The position numbers were made by a program, and so were the translations under genes. Positions 5,521-12,230 of a DNA stretch of 15,654 nucleotides are shown piece after piece (the stretch's first letter is position 1; each line of letters starts with the position of its first letter). Location: positions 1-15,654 of the forward strand of contig CAYZEZ010000095.1 in assembly GCA_964477295.1 (NCBI GenBank), read 5' to 3'. The DNA comes from CAYZEZ01 sp964477295. GTDB taxonomy: Bacteria; Bacteroidota; Bacteroidia; Bacteroidales; SM23-62. The notes beneath the pieces were generated by a model. It worked only from the letters and a program-made list of their open reading frames with translations, was not told where the DNA came from and made no database searches.

Positions 5521-6501
5521 ATGGAAAATTTATATCCCCTGAAATTTGATCCCATTTTAAAGGATAAAATATGGGGCGGGACCAGGCTGAGAGACAAACT
5601 GAATAAAAGCAGTGCATCTGATAAATGTGGGGAGAGCTGGGAAATATCTGCAATTCAGGGCAATATTTCAGTTGTGTCGAATGGTTTCCTGGCCGGGAAC
5701 AACCTGCAGGAACTGATCGAGGTTTACATGGGCGACCTGGTAGGTGATAAGGTCTTTGAAAAATATGGAGTAGAATTTCCCCTGCTGATCAAATTCATCG
5801 ATGCCAATGACAAACTGTCCATTCAGGTCCACCCCGATGATGAGCTGGCTATGGCACGGCATAATGCATACGGAAAAACCGAAATGTGGTATATCGTGGA
5901 AGCAGAAAAGGATGCCCGGCTGATTTCGGGGTTCAACAGGTTTTTAAATAAACAGAGTTACCTTGATTTTTTTAATCAGAAGAACCTGGTGGAGATCATG
6001 AATTTTGAGCAGGCCGGGAGCGGAGATGTTTTTTTTACACCTGCGGGACGCGTACATGCTATACTTTCCGGGATACTGCTGGCAGAGATCCAGCAAACCT
6101 CTGATATCACTTACCGGATCTATGACTGGGACCGGACCGATGCCGGGGGTAACTCGCGCGAACTGCATACCGACCTTGCACTCGATGCCCTTGATTTCAA
6201 ACAGTATGACAAATACAGGACCGATTATGAGTCTGTCCTGAACCTGACCGCTGTCATTGCCGATTGTCCTTATTTCACAACGGGGCTGATCCATTTTGAC
6301 CAGCCGGTTGAAAAGGATTTCAATCTGATTGATTCATTTGTTATTTATATGTGTGTAGAAGGTGGAATGGAAATCATTTACGATGAAAATAAAATGGAAA
6401 GGATAAAGGCAGGGGAGACAGTACTGGTTCCTGCCTCTTTGAAAACCCTGCAATTGAGGCCGGCAGGGGAATCTAAAGTGCTGGAAATCTACATAAGATA
6501 G
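5521..6501 (+). CDS. manA: Mannose-6-phosphate isomerase, class I
   Basis: Zinc-dependent cupin enzyme that interconverts fructose 6-phosphate and mannose 6-phosphate, linking glycolysis to GDP-mannose and GDP-fucose for surface glycans. The 326-residue product is the short Firmicutes/Bacteroidota form. Zinc ligands are visible as Q102 and H104 in IQVHPDDELA, E121 in KTEMWYIVE and H179 in TPAGRVHAI. The active-site region reads EIQQTSDITYRIYDWDR (189-205). The C-terminal cupin half (about 235-326) ends with ETVLVPASLKTLQLRPAG. The ATG at 5521 starts the canonical MENLYPLKFDPIL, with a -7 box upstream. engB follows 82 bases later and is probably co-transcribed, although a hairpin lies between them. 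Confidence 0.94.
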   Translation: MENLYPLKFDPILKDKIWGGTRLRDKLNKSSASDKCGESWEISAIQGNISVVSNGFLAGNNLQELIEVYMGDLVGDKVFEKYGVEFPLLIKFIDANDKLSIQVHPDDELAMARHNAYGKTEMWYIVEAEKDARLISGFNRFLNKQSYLDFFNQKNLVEIMNFEQAGSGDVFFTPAGRVHAILSGILLAEIQQTSDITYRIYDWDRTDAGGNSRELHTDLALDALDFKQYDKYRTDYESVLNLTAVIADCPYFTTGLIHFDQPVEKDFNLIDSFVIYMCVEGGMEIIYDENKMERIKAGETVLVPASLKTLQLRPAGESKVLEIYIR

Positions 6502-6502
6502 T

Positions 6503-6535
6503 GTTCACCTGTCGTCGGTTTTTGACCGACAGAAC
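6503..6535 (+). terminator. Stem-loop after manA (possible weak terminator or processing site)
   Basis: Soon after the manA stop, GTCGGT (6514-6519) and ACCGAC (6525-6530) form a perfect 6-bp stem with loop TTTTG, with GTTC/GAAC (6503-6506, 6532-6535) able to extend it. No T-run follows, so it is not a typical intrinsic terminator. It may reduce read-through into engB or protect the manA mRNA end. Confidence 0.35.
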
Positions 6536-6583
6536 AGGGATTCTCAAAACATTCCGGGCTTCAGCCTGTAATACAAGGAATTA

Positions 6584-7192
6584 ATGATCATTAAGCGTTC
6601 CATATTTGTAAAATCGAGCCAGTCGGTTGGGCAGTGTCCGACGGGCAATTTGCCAGAGTATGCTTTTATCGGTCGTTCGAATGTAGGTAAATCGTCACTG
6701 ATCAATTTTCTGGTCAACAGGAAAAAACTGGCTAAAACATCATCTACACCCGGGAAAACCCAGTTGATAAACCACTTCCTGATAAACGACGAATGGTACC
6801 TGGTAGATCTGCCCGGTTATGGATATGCTAAAACATCAATATCGGCGAGGAAGAAGTTATCAAAGATCATTACAGATTATATTTCAAGACGGGAAAACCT
6901 GAGTTGCCTGTTTTTACTGCTGGATGCACGCCATGAAGCCCAGGAGATCGACCGTCTCTTTATCGATTGGCTGGGAAAGAACGGGGTGCCTTTTGTCCTG
7001 GTTTTTACCAAGACTGATAAGGCATCTGCTATGCAGTTCGAAAAGAACCGGAAGAAATATGAGAAGATTCTTTTATTGACCTGGGAAGAATTGCCAGCTA
7101 TTTTTTATACTTCAGCGACAAAGAAAAAAGGAAGGGATGAGATACTGGATTTCATTGAAGAAACGAACGCGGGACTGAAAAAAAGTTACTAG
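6584..7192 (+). CDS. engB: Ribosome biogenesis GTPase YihA/YsxC (EngB)
   Basis: TrmE-Era-EngA-YihA class GTPase required for late assembly of the 50S subunit. The 202-residue protein shows the G motifs in order: G1 GRSNVGKS (30-37), G2 T56 in SSTPGKTQ, G3 DLPGYGYA (75-82), G4 TKTD (142-145) and G5 TSA (176-178). Length is typical and the basic C-terminal tail is usual. The ATG at 6584 has one of the few good Shine-Dalgarno-like sequences here (AAGGA, 5 bases upstream). The gene converges with the hydrolase on the other strand. A seven-base repeat tract begins within its stop codon. Confidence 0.96.
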   Translation: MIIKRSIFVKSSQSVGQCPTGNLPEYAFIGRSNVGKSSLINFLVNRKKLAKTSSTPGKTQLINHFLINDEWYLVDLPGYGYAKTSISARKKLSKIITDYISRRENLSCLFLLLDARHEAQEIDRLFIDWLGKNGVPFVLVFTKTDKASAMQFEKNRKKYEKILLLTWEELPAIFYTSATKKKGRDEILDFIEETNAGLKKSY

Positions 7193-7260
7193 GTGCGAGG
7201 TTCCAGTAACCAGGTGCTGGTTACAAGGTGTTGATTAACAGGTAATGGGTTCTGGTCCAG
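7191..7260 (+). repeat. Degenerate heptad tract starting at the engB stop codon
   Basis: Cut into sevens from 7191, the sequence reads AGGTGCG, AGGTTCC, AGTAACC, AGGTGCT, GGTTACA, AGGTGTT, GATTAAC, AGGTAAT, GGGTTCT, GGTCCAG. The RGGTnnn motif recurs in phase in six of these ten units. The first unit shares two bases with the engB TAG stop. The periodicity was found by eye. Confidence 0.55.
7206..7224 (+). terminator. Perfect 8-bp hairpin downstream of engB
   Basis: GTAACCAG (7206-7213), a GTG loop and CTGGTTAC (7217-7224) form a perfect stem 13 bases after the engB stop. There is no T-run after it, so intrinsic termination is uncertain; it may simply stabilise the mRNA end. It is made from the heptad repeat units. 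Confidence 0.35.
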
Positions 7261-7273
7261 GAATTAACGTCAG

Positions 7274-7310
7274 AAAAAAACAGGCATAATGGTTAACTAT
7301 GACTCATGCC
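7274..7310 (-). terminator. Intrinsic terminator for the pdxJ-hydrolase transcript
   Basis: On the minus strand GGCAT (7310-7306) pairs with ATGCC (7287-7283), extended by a G-U and an A-U pair, across a loop of about 14 bases. Two bases later follow seven consecutive T (7280-7274). It lies 12 bases beyond the hydrolase stop codon. The stem is short, but the T-run and position are right. Confidence 0.5.
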
Positions 7311-7322
7311 CCGGACCTGAGC

Positions 7323-8129
7323 TCAAATTAAAAAATACTTCAGCGTTTTAATGAGCAATTCCGGTTGTTCAACATGTAGCCAGTGACCTGCTTCGGGAAT
7401 AGTAACGATATTTGCTGTGGGGAACATATGCTGGAGGACAGGGATATCCTCATCCAGGATATAAGGTGATTTTTCTCCCCTGACAAACAGGACCGGAAAA
7501 CCAGCAATCCCGGGATGATTTTTCAGGTCATCAATCGGGAGGCCATCCATGATTTTATGAATATCTTTCTCAAGTGCCTTGATATTGATCTTCCAGTGAT
7601 ATGATCCGTCCCTGTTTCTTGCCAGGCTTTTTAGCAGGTAAAAACGCACCCTTTCTGATTCAATGTATTCTGCCAGTTGGGCATCTGCTTCGTCCCTGTC
7701 AGTTAATTTATCCGGCTTAACGGCCAGCAGGCCCTTGATGATCTGTTCGTGCGTGATCGTATGGGATCCTGACCCTGCGGGCCGCAGGTAGCTTTTTGGT
7801 CCGATATCGATGATAATCATGGAAGCCACCCGGTCGGGATAATCGGCAGCAAACGACATCACAGCTTTGCCACCCATCGAATGTCCGATCAGGTGTGTTT
7901 TATTCAGGTTGTGCTGGATCATGAACCCAAGGAGGTCCTGCTTCAATAAATCATAGTTGTGATCCTCGCTGTGCGGGCTGTTACCGTGATTCCTCTGGTC
8001 GGGAAGGTAAACGGTAAAATGCTCTGCCAGTGATTTGCCGACAGTGATCCAGTTATCGGAAGAACCGTATAATCCGTGTAAGATTATTAGCGGGGGGCCG
8101 GTGCCGTATTTGCGAAAAAATAAATCCAT
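7323..8129 (-). CDS. Alpha/beta-fold hydrolase, YbfF-like
   Basis: Predicted cytoplasmic serine hydrolase/esterase of the YbfF group; the physiological substrate is not known from sequence. Numbering from the ATG at 8129 (268 residues): oxyanion region LHGLYGSSDNW (18-28), nucleophile S84 in LIGHSMGGKA, probable acid D108 in IIDIGPKSY (the position used in YbfF), and catalytic H249 in EAGHWLHVEQ. An open frame continues 24 codons upstream to 8201, but that extension is made of short repeats and does not resemble the family. MDLFFRKYGTGPPLIILHG is the expected N-terminus, so I use 8129. The gene follows pdxJ with 85 bases between them and probably shares its transcript. Confidence 0.88.
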   Translation of the reverse strand: MDLFFRKYGTGPPLIILHGLYGSSDNWITVGKSLAEHFTVYLPDQRNHGNSPHSEDHNYDLLKQDLLGFMIQHNLNKTHLIGHSMGGKAVMSFAADYPDRVASMIIIDIGPKSYLRPAGSGSHTITHEQIIKGLLAVKPDKLTDRDEADAQLAEYIESERVRFYLLKSLARNRDGSYHWKINIKALEKDIHKIMDGLPIDDLKNHPGIAGFPVLFVRGEKSPYILDEDIPVLQHMFPTANIVTIPEAGHWLHVEQPELLIKTLKYFLI

Positions 8130-8137
8130 GGCATTAT

Positions 8138-8230
8138 CGTGAAACGTGAATCGAGGGTATGAGTATCGGGAGTTGTGTTTTTCTTTTACTTCATAAATCA
8201 TAGATCGTTAATCCTTAATCTGAGATCAAC
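8138..8230. repeat. Heptad-period tracts between pdxJ and the hydrolase
   Basis: Two tracts fill most of this gap. Near the hydrolase start, CGTGAAA, CGTGAAT, CGAGGGT run in tandem (8138-8158). Around the pdxJ stop, units CTTCATA, AATCATA, GATCGTT, AATCCTT, AATCTGA, GATCAAC (8189-8230) place ATC at 8197, 8204, 8211, 8218 and 8225, exactly seven bases apart each time. The second tract includes the pdxJ stop (8215-8217) and its last few codons. Confidence 0.6.
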
Positions 8231-8934
8231 TGTCTTCTATACATCTGGATAGTATTCTCTAATCCATAGTATATAGCATCTGAGATCAGGGCGTGCCCGA
8301 TAGAAACCTCAAGCAGATGCGGTATCTTTTCGTTGAAGTATTTCAGGTTTTCGAGACTCAGGTCGTGGCCGGCATTCAAACCCAATCCAACCTCATTTGC
8401 CTTAATTGCAGCTTCAATAAAAGGTGCAATAGCATCTTCTCTTCCGGCCGTGAAATTTGATGCATACGGTTCGGTATAAAGTTCCACCCTGTCGGTTCCC
8501 GTTTTGGCAGCGTATTCAATCAGTTTCAGGTTGGTGCCGACAAAAATAGAGGTCCGTATTCCATTGTCCCGGAGCCCTGCAATAACTTCAACCAGGAATT
8601 TCTCATGTTTCACCGTATCCCATCCTTCGCTTGATGTGATCGCATCAGGTGGGTCAGGGACCAGTGTAACCTGGTCGGGTTTTGTTTCCATCACCAGGTC
8701 GAGAAACGACCGGGATGGATACCCTTCAATATTGAATTCGGTGGTGATCACCGGCTTGATATCACGGACATCCTGGTAGCGAATATGCCTTTCATCCGGC
8801 CTGGGATGGACAGTAATCCCTTCGGCACCAAAATCCTGGCAATCGATGGCGACCTTTAAAACGTTCGGGATGTTGCCTCCACGCGCATTCCGAAGTGTTG
8901 CAATTTTATTTATATTTACACTTAATCTGGTCAT
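8215..8934 (-). CDS. pdxJ: Pyridoxine 5'-phosphate synthase
   Basis: Condenses 1-deoxyxylulose 5-phosphate with 3-amino-2-oxopropyl phosphate to pyridoxine 5'-phosphate, the last ring-forming step of DXP-dependent vitamin B6 synthesis. From the ATG at 8934 the product has 239 residues, the family length. The TIM-barrel signatures are present: LSVNINKIATLRNARGG (4-20), EGITVHPRPDERHI (38-51), TLVPDPPDAITSSEGWD, VELYTEPYA and GLNAGHDLSLENL. The upstream in-frame ATG (8961) would add MNNQNFLTY, which is not family sequence and overlaps the probable -7 box at 8959-8966, so the start at 8934 is preferred. The gene is divergent from the CBS-nadK operon (53-base gap). Its last codons fall in a heptad tract. 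Confidence 0.95.
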   Translation of the reverse strand: MTRLSVNINKIATLRNARGGNIPNVLKVAIDCQDFGAEGITVHPRPDERHIRYQDVRDIKPVITTEFNIEGYPSRSFLDLVMETKPDQVTLVPDPPDAITSSEGWDTVKHEKFLVEVIAGLRDNGIRTSIFVGTNLKLIEYAAKTGTDRVELYTEPYASNFTAGREDAIAPFIEAAIKANEVGLGLNAGHDLSLENLKYFNEKIPHLLEVSIGHALISDAIYYGLENTIQMYRRQLISD

Positions 8935-8958
8935 ATAAGTCAGGAAGTTTTGATTATT

Positions 8959-8966
8959 CAAAATTA
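8959..8966 (-). promoter_or_regulatory. Putative -7 box for pdxJ
   Basis: TAATTTTG on the minus strand matches TAnnTTTG, 24 bases before the pdxJ ATG at 8934. Its position supports the shorter pdxJ start. A weaker, one-mismatch + strand box (AAGTTTTG, 8945-8952) could serve the divergent CBS gene, but I do not annotate it. Confidence 0.4.
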
Positions 8967-8987
8967 ACAGTAATTTACCAGATAATT

Positions 8988-9653
8988 ATGCTGGCAAAAG
9001 ATTTAATTTCCGATGTTGTACCGGCGCTTCGCACATCTGATACAGGTTTACAGGCGCTTTCGTGGATGGATATCTTCAGGATATCCCATCTGCCCATAGT
9101 AAACAATACGGAATTCCTGGGATTAATCTCTGATCAGGATATTTATGATCTGAATATGGCCGATGAACCCATAGGAAATCATAAACTTTCACTTTTTAGT
9201 CCCTATGTATATAATTACCAGCACATTTATGAAGCAATAGAGGTGATAAGCCGGTTAAACCTGACAGTGGTCCCGGTGCTGGATGAAGACAAGGAATACC
9301 TGGGATTGATCACCCAGGGCGACCTGCTGAGGAATTTTGCCGACCTGGCAGCATTAAAACACCCCGGAGGGATCATTGAACTGGAGCTTAACATCAACGA
9401 TTATTCCCTCTCCCAGATTGCACAGATTGTCGAGGGCAATGATGCCAAGGTGTTGGGATTGTATGTTACCTCGCGGGAGGAATCGACTAAACTGAATGTA
9501 ACCCTGAAATTGAACATCACCAATATCACCTCTGTCATTCAAACATTCAACCGGTATAATTACACGGTGCTTGCCTCTTATATGACAGAAGATGAGATAG
9601 ATAGCTTACTGAATAACCGGTATGATTCGTTTATGAAGTATTTGAGTATTTGA
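8988..9653 (+). CDS. CBS-domain pair protein
   Basis: A 221-residue soluble protein with two CBS domains (about 5-58 and 76-126), each ending in the typical pattern (FLGLISDQDIYDL and YLGLITQGDLLRN). A C-terminal region (about 134-205) resembles an ACT-like or AcuB-type regulatory domain. CBS pairs bind adenine nucleotides, so a nucleotide-sensing or regulatory role is likely; the partner is unknown. The longest frame begins at 8895 inside pdxJ on the other strand. The ATG at 8988 (MLAKDLISDVVPAL) matches where CBS1 begins and is preferred. nadK follows 128 bases later on the same strand, separated by the second 102-bp repeat. From memory, a CBS gene next to nadK and pdxJ also occurs in other Bacteroidota. 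Confidence 0.8.
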   Translation: MLAKDLISDVVPALRTSDTGLQALSWMDIFRISHLPIVNNTEFLGLISDQDIYDLNMADEPIGNHKLSLFSPYVYNYQHIYEAIEVISRLNLTVVPVLDEDKEYLGLITQGDLLRNFADLAALKHPGGIIELELNINDYSLSQIAQIVEGNDAKVLGLYVTSREESTKLNVTLKLNITNITSVIQTFNRYNYTVLASYMTEDEIDSLLNNRYDSFMKYLSI

Positions 9654-9667
9654 TTTGAATCGGAATG

Positions 9668-9769
9668 GTCATCCTGTCCCGCCGTGCCCCCCCGGGCACT
9701 CGGGGGGGAGTACTCGGGATCAGGATCTGGCTGTTCAGAAAGGAGATCCTGAACCGGGTTCAGGATGAC
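9668..9769 (+). repeat. 102-bp REP/MITE-like element, copy 2
   Basis: The ends are perfect 9-bp inverted repeats, GTCATCCTG (9668-9676) and CAGGATGAC (9761-9769). Inside, CCCCCCCG (9687-9694) and CGGGGGGG (9701-9708) form an 8-bp stem with loop GGCACT. TCAGGATCT (9720-9728) and AGATCCTGA (9744-9752) form a second stem. It has the same length, hairpin offset and module order as the copy at 4743-4844, which lies in the opposite orientation. It has no coding capacity. It fills most of the CBS-nadK gap and may affect expression of nadK. Confidence 0.7.
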
Positions 9770-9781
9770 AAAAATAACCAG

Positions 9782-10660
9782 ATGAAAGTAGCCCTGTTTG
9801 GCAGACCTTTTCGCAAGGGATTTGAAGAAAGTATTTCGTCATTGTTTCAATGGCTGGAGAACCAGCATGCCGATACTATCATATTTGAGCCTTTTTATCA
9901 GTTCCTTACGGAGGAGGCCGGGCTCAAACCAAAGATCCATGGCACTTACCGTACCTATGATGATATCATCGGGAATGCTGATTTTATGTTGAGCATAGGC
10001 GGAGATGGTACTTTTCTGGAATCGGTGACTATCGTCCAGGATTATGGTATCCCGATCATCGGCATTAATACCGGAAGGCTGGGATTCCTGGCAAATATTT
10101 CCCCTGAAAGCATTAAATCATCCATGGAGGCGATTGTTAAAGGTGATTTCGAGGTGGAACGCAGAACACTTGCCAGCCTTACCCTGGCGCAGGGTAAACT
10201 CAAGGGATTTTCCTGTGCACTGAATGAGATAAGTGTACAGAAAAAGTTCTCTACAATGATCACTATTCATGCTTACCTGAATGGTGTACTGCTGAACTCA
10301 TACTGGGCCGACGGATTGGTAATCTCAACACCTACCGGGTCAACAGCCTACTCGCTGAGCCTTGGAGGTCCAATTGTGACACCCGATTCCGGTAATTTTA
10401 TCATTTCTCCAATGGCTCCCCACAATCTGACCATCCGGCCTGTCATTGTTCCCGACCATAATGTGATCAAGCTGGTGGTCGACAGCAGGGATTCAAGTTT
10501 TATCCTTACCCTTGATTCCCGTTCCGAAATAATTGGCACCGACATGGAGATCAGCATTAAAAGGGCAGATTTTAATATCAAGACAATCCGGATCGAAGGA
10601 AATACGTTTTATGATAACCTGAGGAATAAATTGTTGTGGGGACAGGATAAAAGGAATTAA
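9782..10660 (+). CDS. nadK: NAD kinase
   Basis: Phosphorylates NAD to NADP using ATP or polyphosphate; the only expected source of NADP in the cell. From ATG 9782 the protein has 292 residues, with GGDGTFL (73-79), NTGRLGFLANI (96-106), the NE pair (N149, E150) and TPTGSTAYSLSLGGPI (183-198), all diagnostic. An open frame runs 39 codons further up to 9665, but that stretch is only a translation of the 102-bp repeat. MKVALFGRPF is a normal family N-terminus, so the start at 9782 is chosen. Its upstream promoter is not obvious, so it probably relies on transcription from the CBS gene through the repeat. Confidence 0.95.
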   Translation: MKVALFGRPFRKGFEESISSLFQWLENQHADTIIFEPFYQFLTEEAGLKPKIHGTYRTYDDIIGNADFMLSIGGDGTFLESVTIVQDYGIPIIGINTGRLGFLANISPESIKSSMEAIVKGDFEVERRTLASLTLAQGKLKGFSCALNEISVQKKFSTMITIHAYLNGVLLNSYWADGLVISTPTGSTAYSLSLGGPIVTPDSGNFIISPMAPHNLTIRPVIVPDHNVIKLVVDSRDSSFILTLDSRSEIIGTDMEISIKRADFNIKTIRIEGNTFYDNLRNKLLWGQDKRN

Positions 10661-10755
10661 TATACGGGTGAGTTTACGGATCGATTTTTTTTATAAATTA
10701 GATTCGTATTTAGTGTTAGAAGCAGATAATAAATAACAAATTCCGCATAAATGCT

Positions 10756-10763
10756 TACTTTTG
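10756..10763 (+). promoter_or_regulatory. Putative -7 box for the DUF6089-uppS-bamA segment
   Basis: TACTTTTG matches TAnnTTTG and lies only 11 bases before the first DUF6089 ATG at 10775. This would leave an mRNA leader of a few bases. The 114-base gap after nadK otherwise holds a T8 run (10685-10692) without a clear stem. No -33 TTG is seen. Confidence 0.4.
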
Positions 10764-10774
10764 CAAATTAGAAG

Positions 10775-11563
10775 ATGAAAATGAGAATACGATATATTAT
10801 TGTTCTATCTTTGCCACTTTTAATTCTGGCGGCCAGCGGGTCGGCACAAAAGTGGAAGCTCAAGCGATACGAAGCGATTGTTGGCGTTGGGACGGCACAC
10901 TATTTCGGCGACATCGGGGGTGCACAAACCGAGGACAACCTGTTTGGAATAAAAGATATTGAGATCAAGGGCACCAGGCCATCCATTTATCTTGGGGCAC
11001 GTTATAAGATCAGGCCTAATATTGCCGTTAAAGCCAATTTTATTTATGGTTTTTTATCCGGTTCAGATGAAGGGTCACTCAATAATGACCGGAATTATGC
11101 GTTTTCAACAGGAATATTTGAACCATCGGTCCAGGGCGAATACTCAATTATCTCGGAAGAACAGAGGTACAGGTCGAGTGCCATGTTCAATAAGCGGGGC
11201 ATGATGAACAATTATTCAAAGTTCAATGTGTATGCTTTCGCAGGGATCGGAGGGCTCTTTTTGCATGTTAAGCCAAATGAGGAGATGGAAAATAGTGTTA
11301 ATTATGATCCGAATCATCCCACAATTGGCCTGGCTTTCCCAATGGGTATAGGAGTTAAATTTGTCTTAAGCGGTACCTGGTCTGTCGGTGGTGAGCTGGG
11401 GGGAAGGTTTACAACCTCTGATTATTTAGACGGATACACCACTCAATGGTCAAAACATAACGATGTATACTATTTTTTCACTATACAGGCAATTTACAGA
11501 GTTAAAACATCCAGACGTGGATTTCCAATATTATTCGGCGCCAGAAGAGGTTCATTCTTGTAA
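10775..11563 (+). CDS. Outer-membrane beta-barrel protein, DUF6089/PorG-like (first of a pair)
   Basis: A 262-residue protein with a signal peptide (basic MKMRIRY, hydrophobic 8-20, cleavage near SGSA-QK at 24/25) and a predicted small beta-barrel. Alternating aromatic and small residues recur in strands such as AIVGVGTAHYFGDIGG, PSIYLGARYKI, FNVYAFAGIGGLFLHV, GIGVKFVL and VYYFFTIQAIYRV. The pattern fits DUF6089, the family containing PorG, an outer-membrane protein linked to the type IX secretion system and encoded next to uppS-bamA in Porphyromonas. Function here is inferred from family and location. The tail after the last strand (TSRRGFPILFGARRGSF) is unusually basic. The second gene starts 4 bases after its stop, so they are translationally close. 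Confidence 0.75.
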   Translation: MKMRIRYIIVLSLPLLILAASGSAQKWKLKRYEAIVGVGTAHYFGDIGGAQTEDNLFGIKDIEIKGTRPSIYLGARYKIRPNIAVKANFIYGFLSGSDEGSLNNDRNYAFSTGIFEPSVQGEYSIISEEQRYRSSAMFNKRGMMNNYSKFNVYAFAGIGGLFLHVKPNEEMENSVNYDPNHPTIGLAFPMGIGVKFVLSGTWSVGGELGGRFTTSDYLDGYTTQWSKHNDVYYFFTIQAIYRVKTSRRGFPILFGARRGSFL

Positions 11564-11567
11564 ACGG

Positions 11568-12227
11568 ATGAGGGGCATCCTTCTCATTCTATTTCTTATA
11601 CTCATTTTCCCGGAATCCAGTGCCCAGCGGAAAGCTGATCTGGGGATCATAGGTGGCGGGGCTTATTATATGGGGGAGATCAATATGTCCAGGCATTTTT
11701 ATAAGCCTTCACCCATATATGGTGCTATGGCCAGGTATAATTTCAATCCGCGCAACTCACTCCGCTTGCATTTAATGTACGGATCGCTCAGGGGGGACGA
11801 CCTGGATTTTAAGAATGACTTCCAGCAAGCCAGGGGAGCAAATTTTAAGACCACGATGCTGGATATGTCCTTAAATATGGAATTTAACTTTTTCCCTTAT
11901 GAAACAGGGAAGTTGAGAAAAGGAAAATATACTCCCTATGCCACCGCCGGAATGGGATACAGTCATGTTTTTGATACGAAGAAACAAGGCAGTTTAGCGC
12001 TGATGTTTACCGGTGGCGCAGGATTTAAGATGAATGTGACAAAAACCATAAGCACCGGGGTGGAGTGGTCGTTCCGGAAGACTTTTAATGACCTTTACGA
12101 CGGATTAGAAAACCCGGGGCCGGATTTTACAACATTTTACCACAATAATGATTGGTATTGTATAGTTGGTATATTTGTAACCTATAAATTCTTAAGATAC
12201 CTTTACGAATGTCCGGCTTACGAATAA
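11568..12227 (+). CDS. Outer-membrane beta-barrel protein, DUF6089/PorG-like (second of a pair)
   Basis: A 219-residue protein from ATG 11568, with signal peptide MRGILLILFLILIFPESSA (cleavage near 19/20). The longest frame starts at 11463 inside the previous gene; its extra 35 residues precede the signal peptide and are rejected. The mature part has the typical DUF6089 run: ADLGIIGGGAYYMGEIN, SPIYGAMARYNFNPRNSLR, the strand YGSLRGDD, YTPYATAGMGYSHVF, GAGFKMNV and a final strand DWYCIVGIFVTYKF. It is closer to the common family form than its neighbour and sits directly before uppS, as PorG does in Porphyromonas, so it is the better candidate for the PorG orthologue. An unusual repeat region separates it from uppS. 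Confidence 0.78.
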   Translation: MRGILLILFLILIFPESSAQRKADLGIIGGGAYYMGEINMSRHFYKPSPIYGAMARYNFNPRNSLRLHLMYGSLRGDDLDFKNDFQQARGANFKTTMLDMSLNMEFNFFPYETGKLRKGKYTPYATAGMGYSHVFDTKKQGSLALMFTGGAGFKMNVTKTISTGVEWSFRKTFNDLYDGLENPGPDFTTFYHNNDWYCIVGIFVTYKFLRYLYECPAYE

Positions 12228-12230
12228 AAT

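Noticed and set aside
8130..8201. N-terminal extension of the alpha/beta hydrolase
   Set aside because: The 24 codons translate repeat sequence and do not fit the family; the ATG at 8129 gives the expected N-terminus.
8895..8987. N-terminal extension of the CBS protein
   Set aside because: It would overlap the pdxJ coding region on the opposite strand and adds residues upstream of the domain start without family support.
10685..10692. T8 run after nadK as an intrinsic terminator
   Set aside because: I find no convincing GC-rich stem immediately upstream; a promoter for the next gene follows, but termination here is unsupported.
11463..11567. N-terminal extension of the second DUF6089 protein
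   Set aside because: It lies inside the first DUF6089 gene and would bury the signal peptide 35 residues in.
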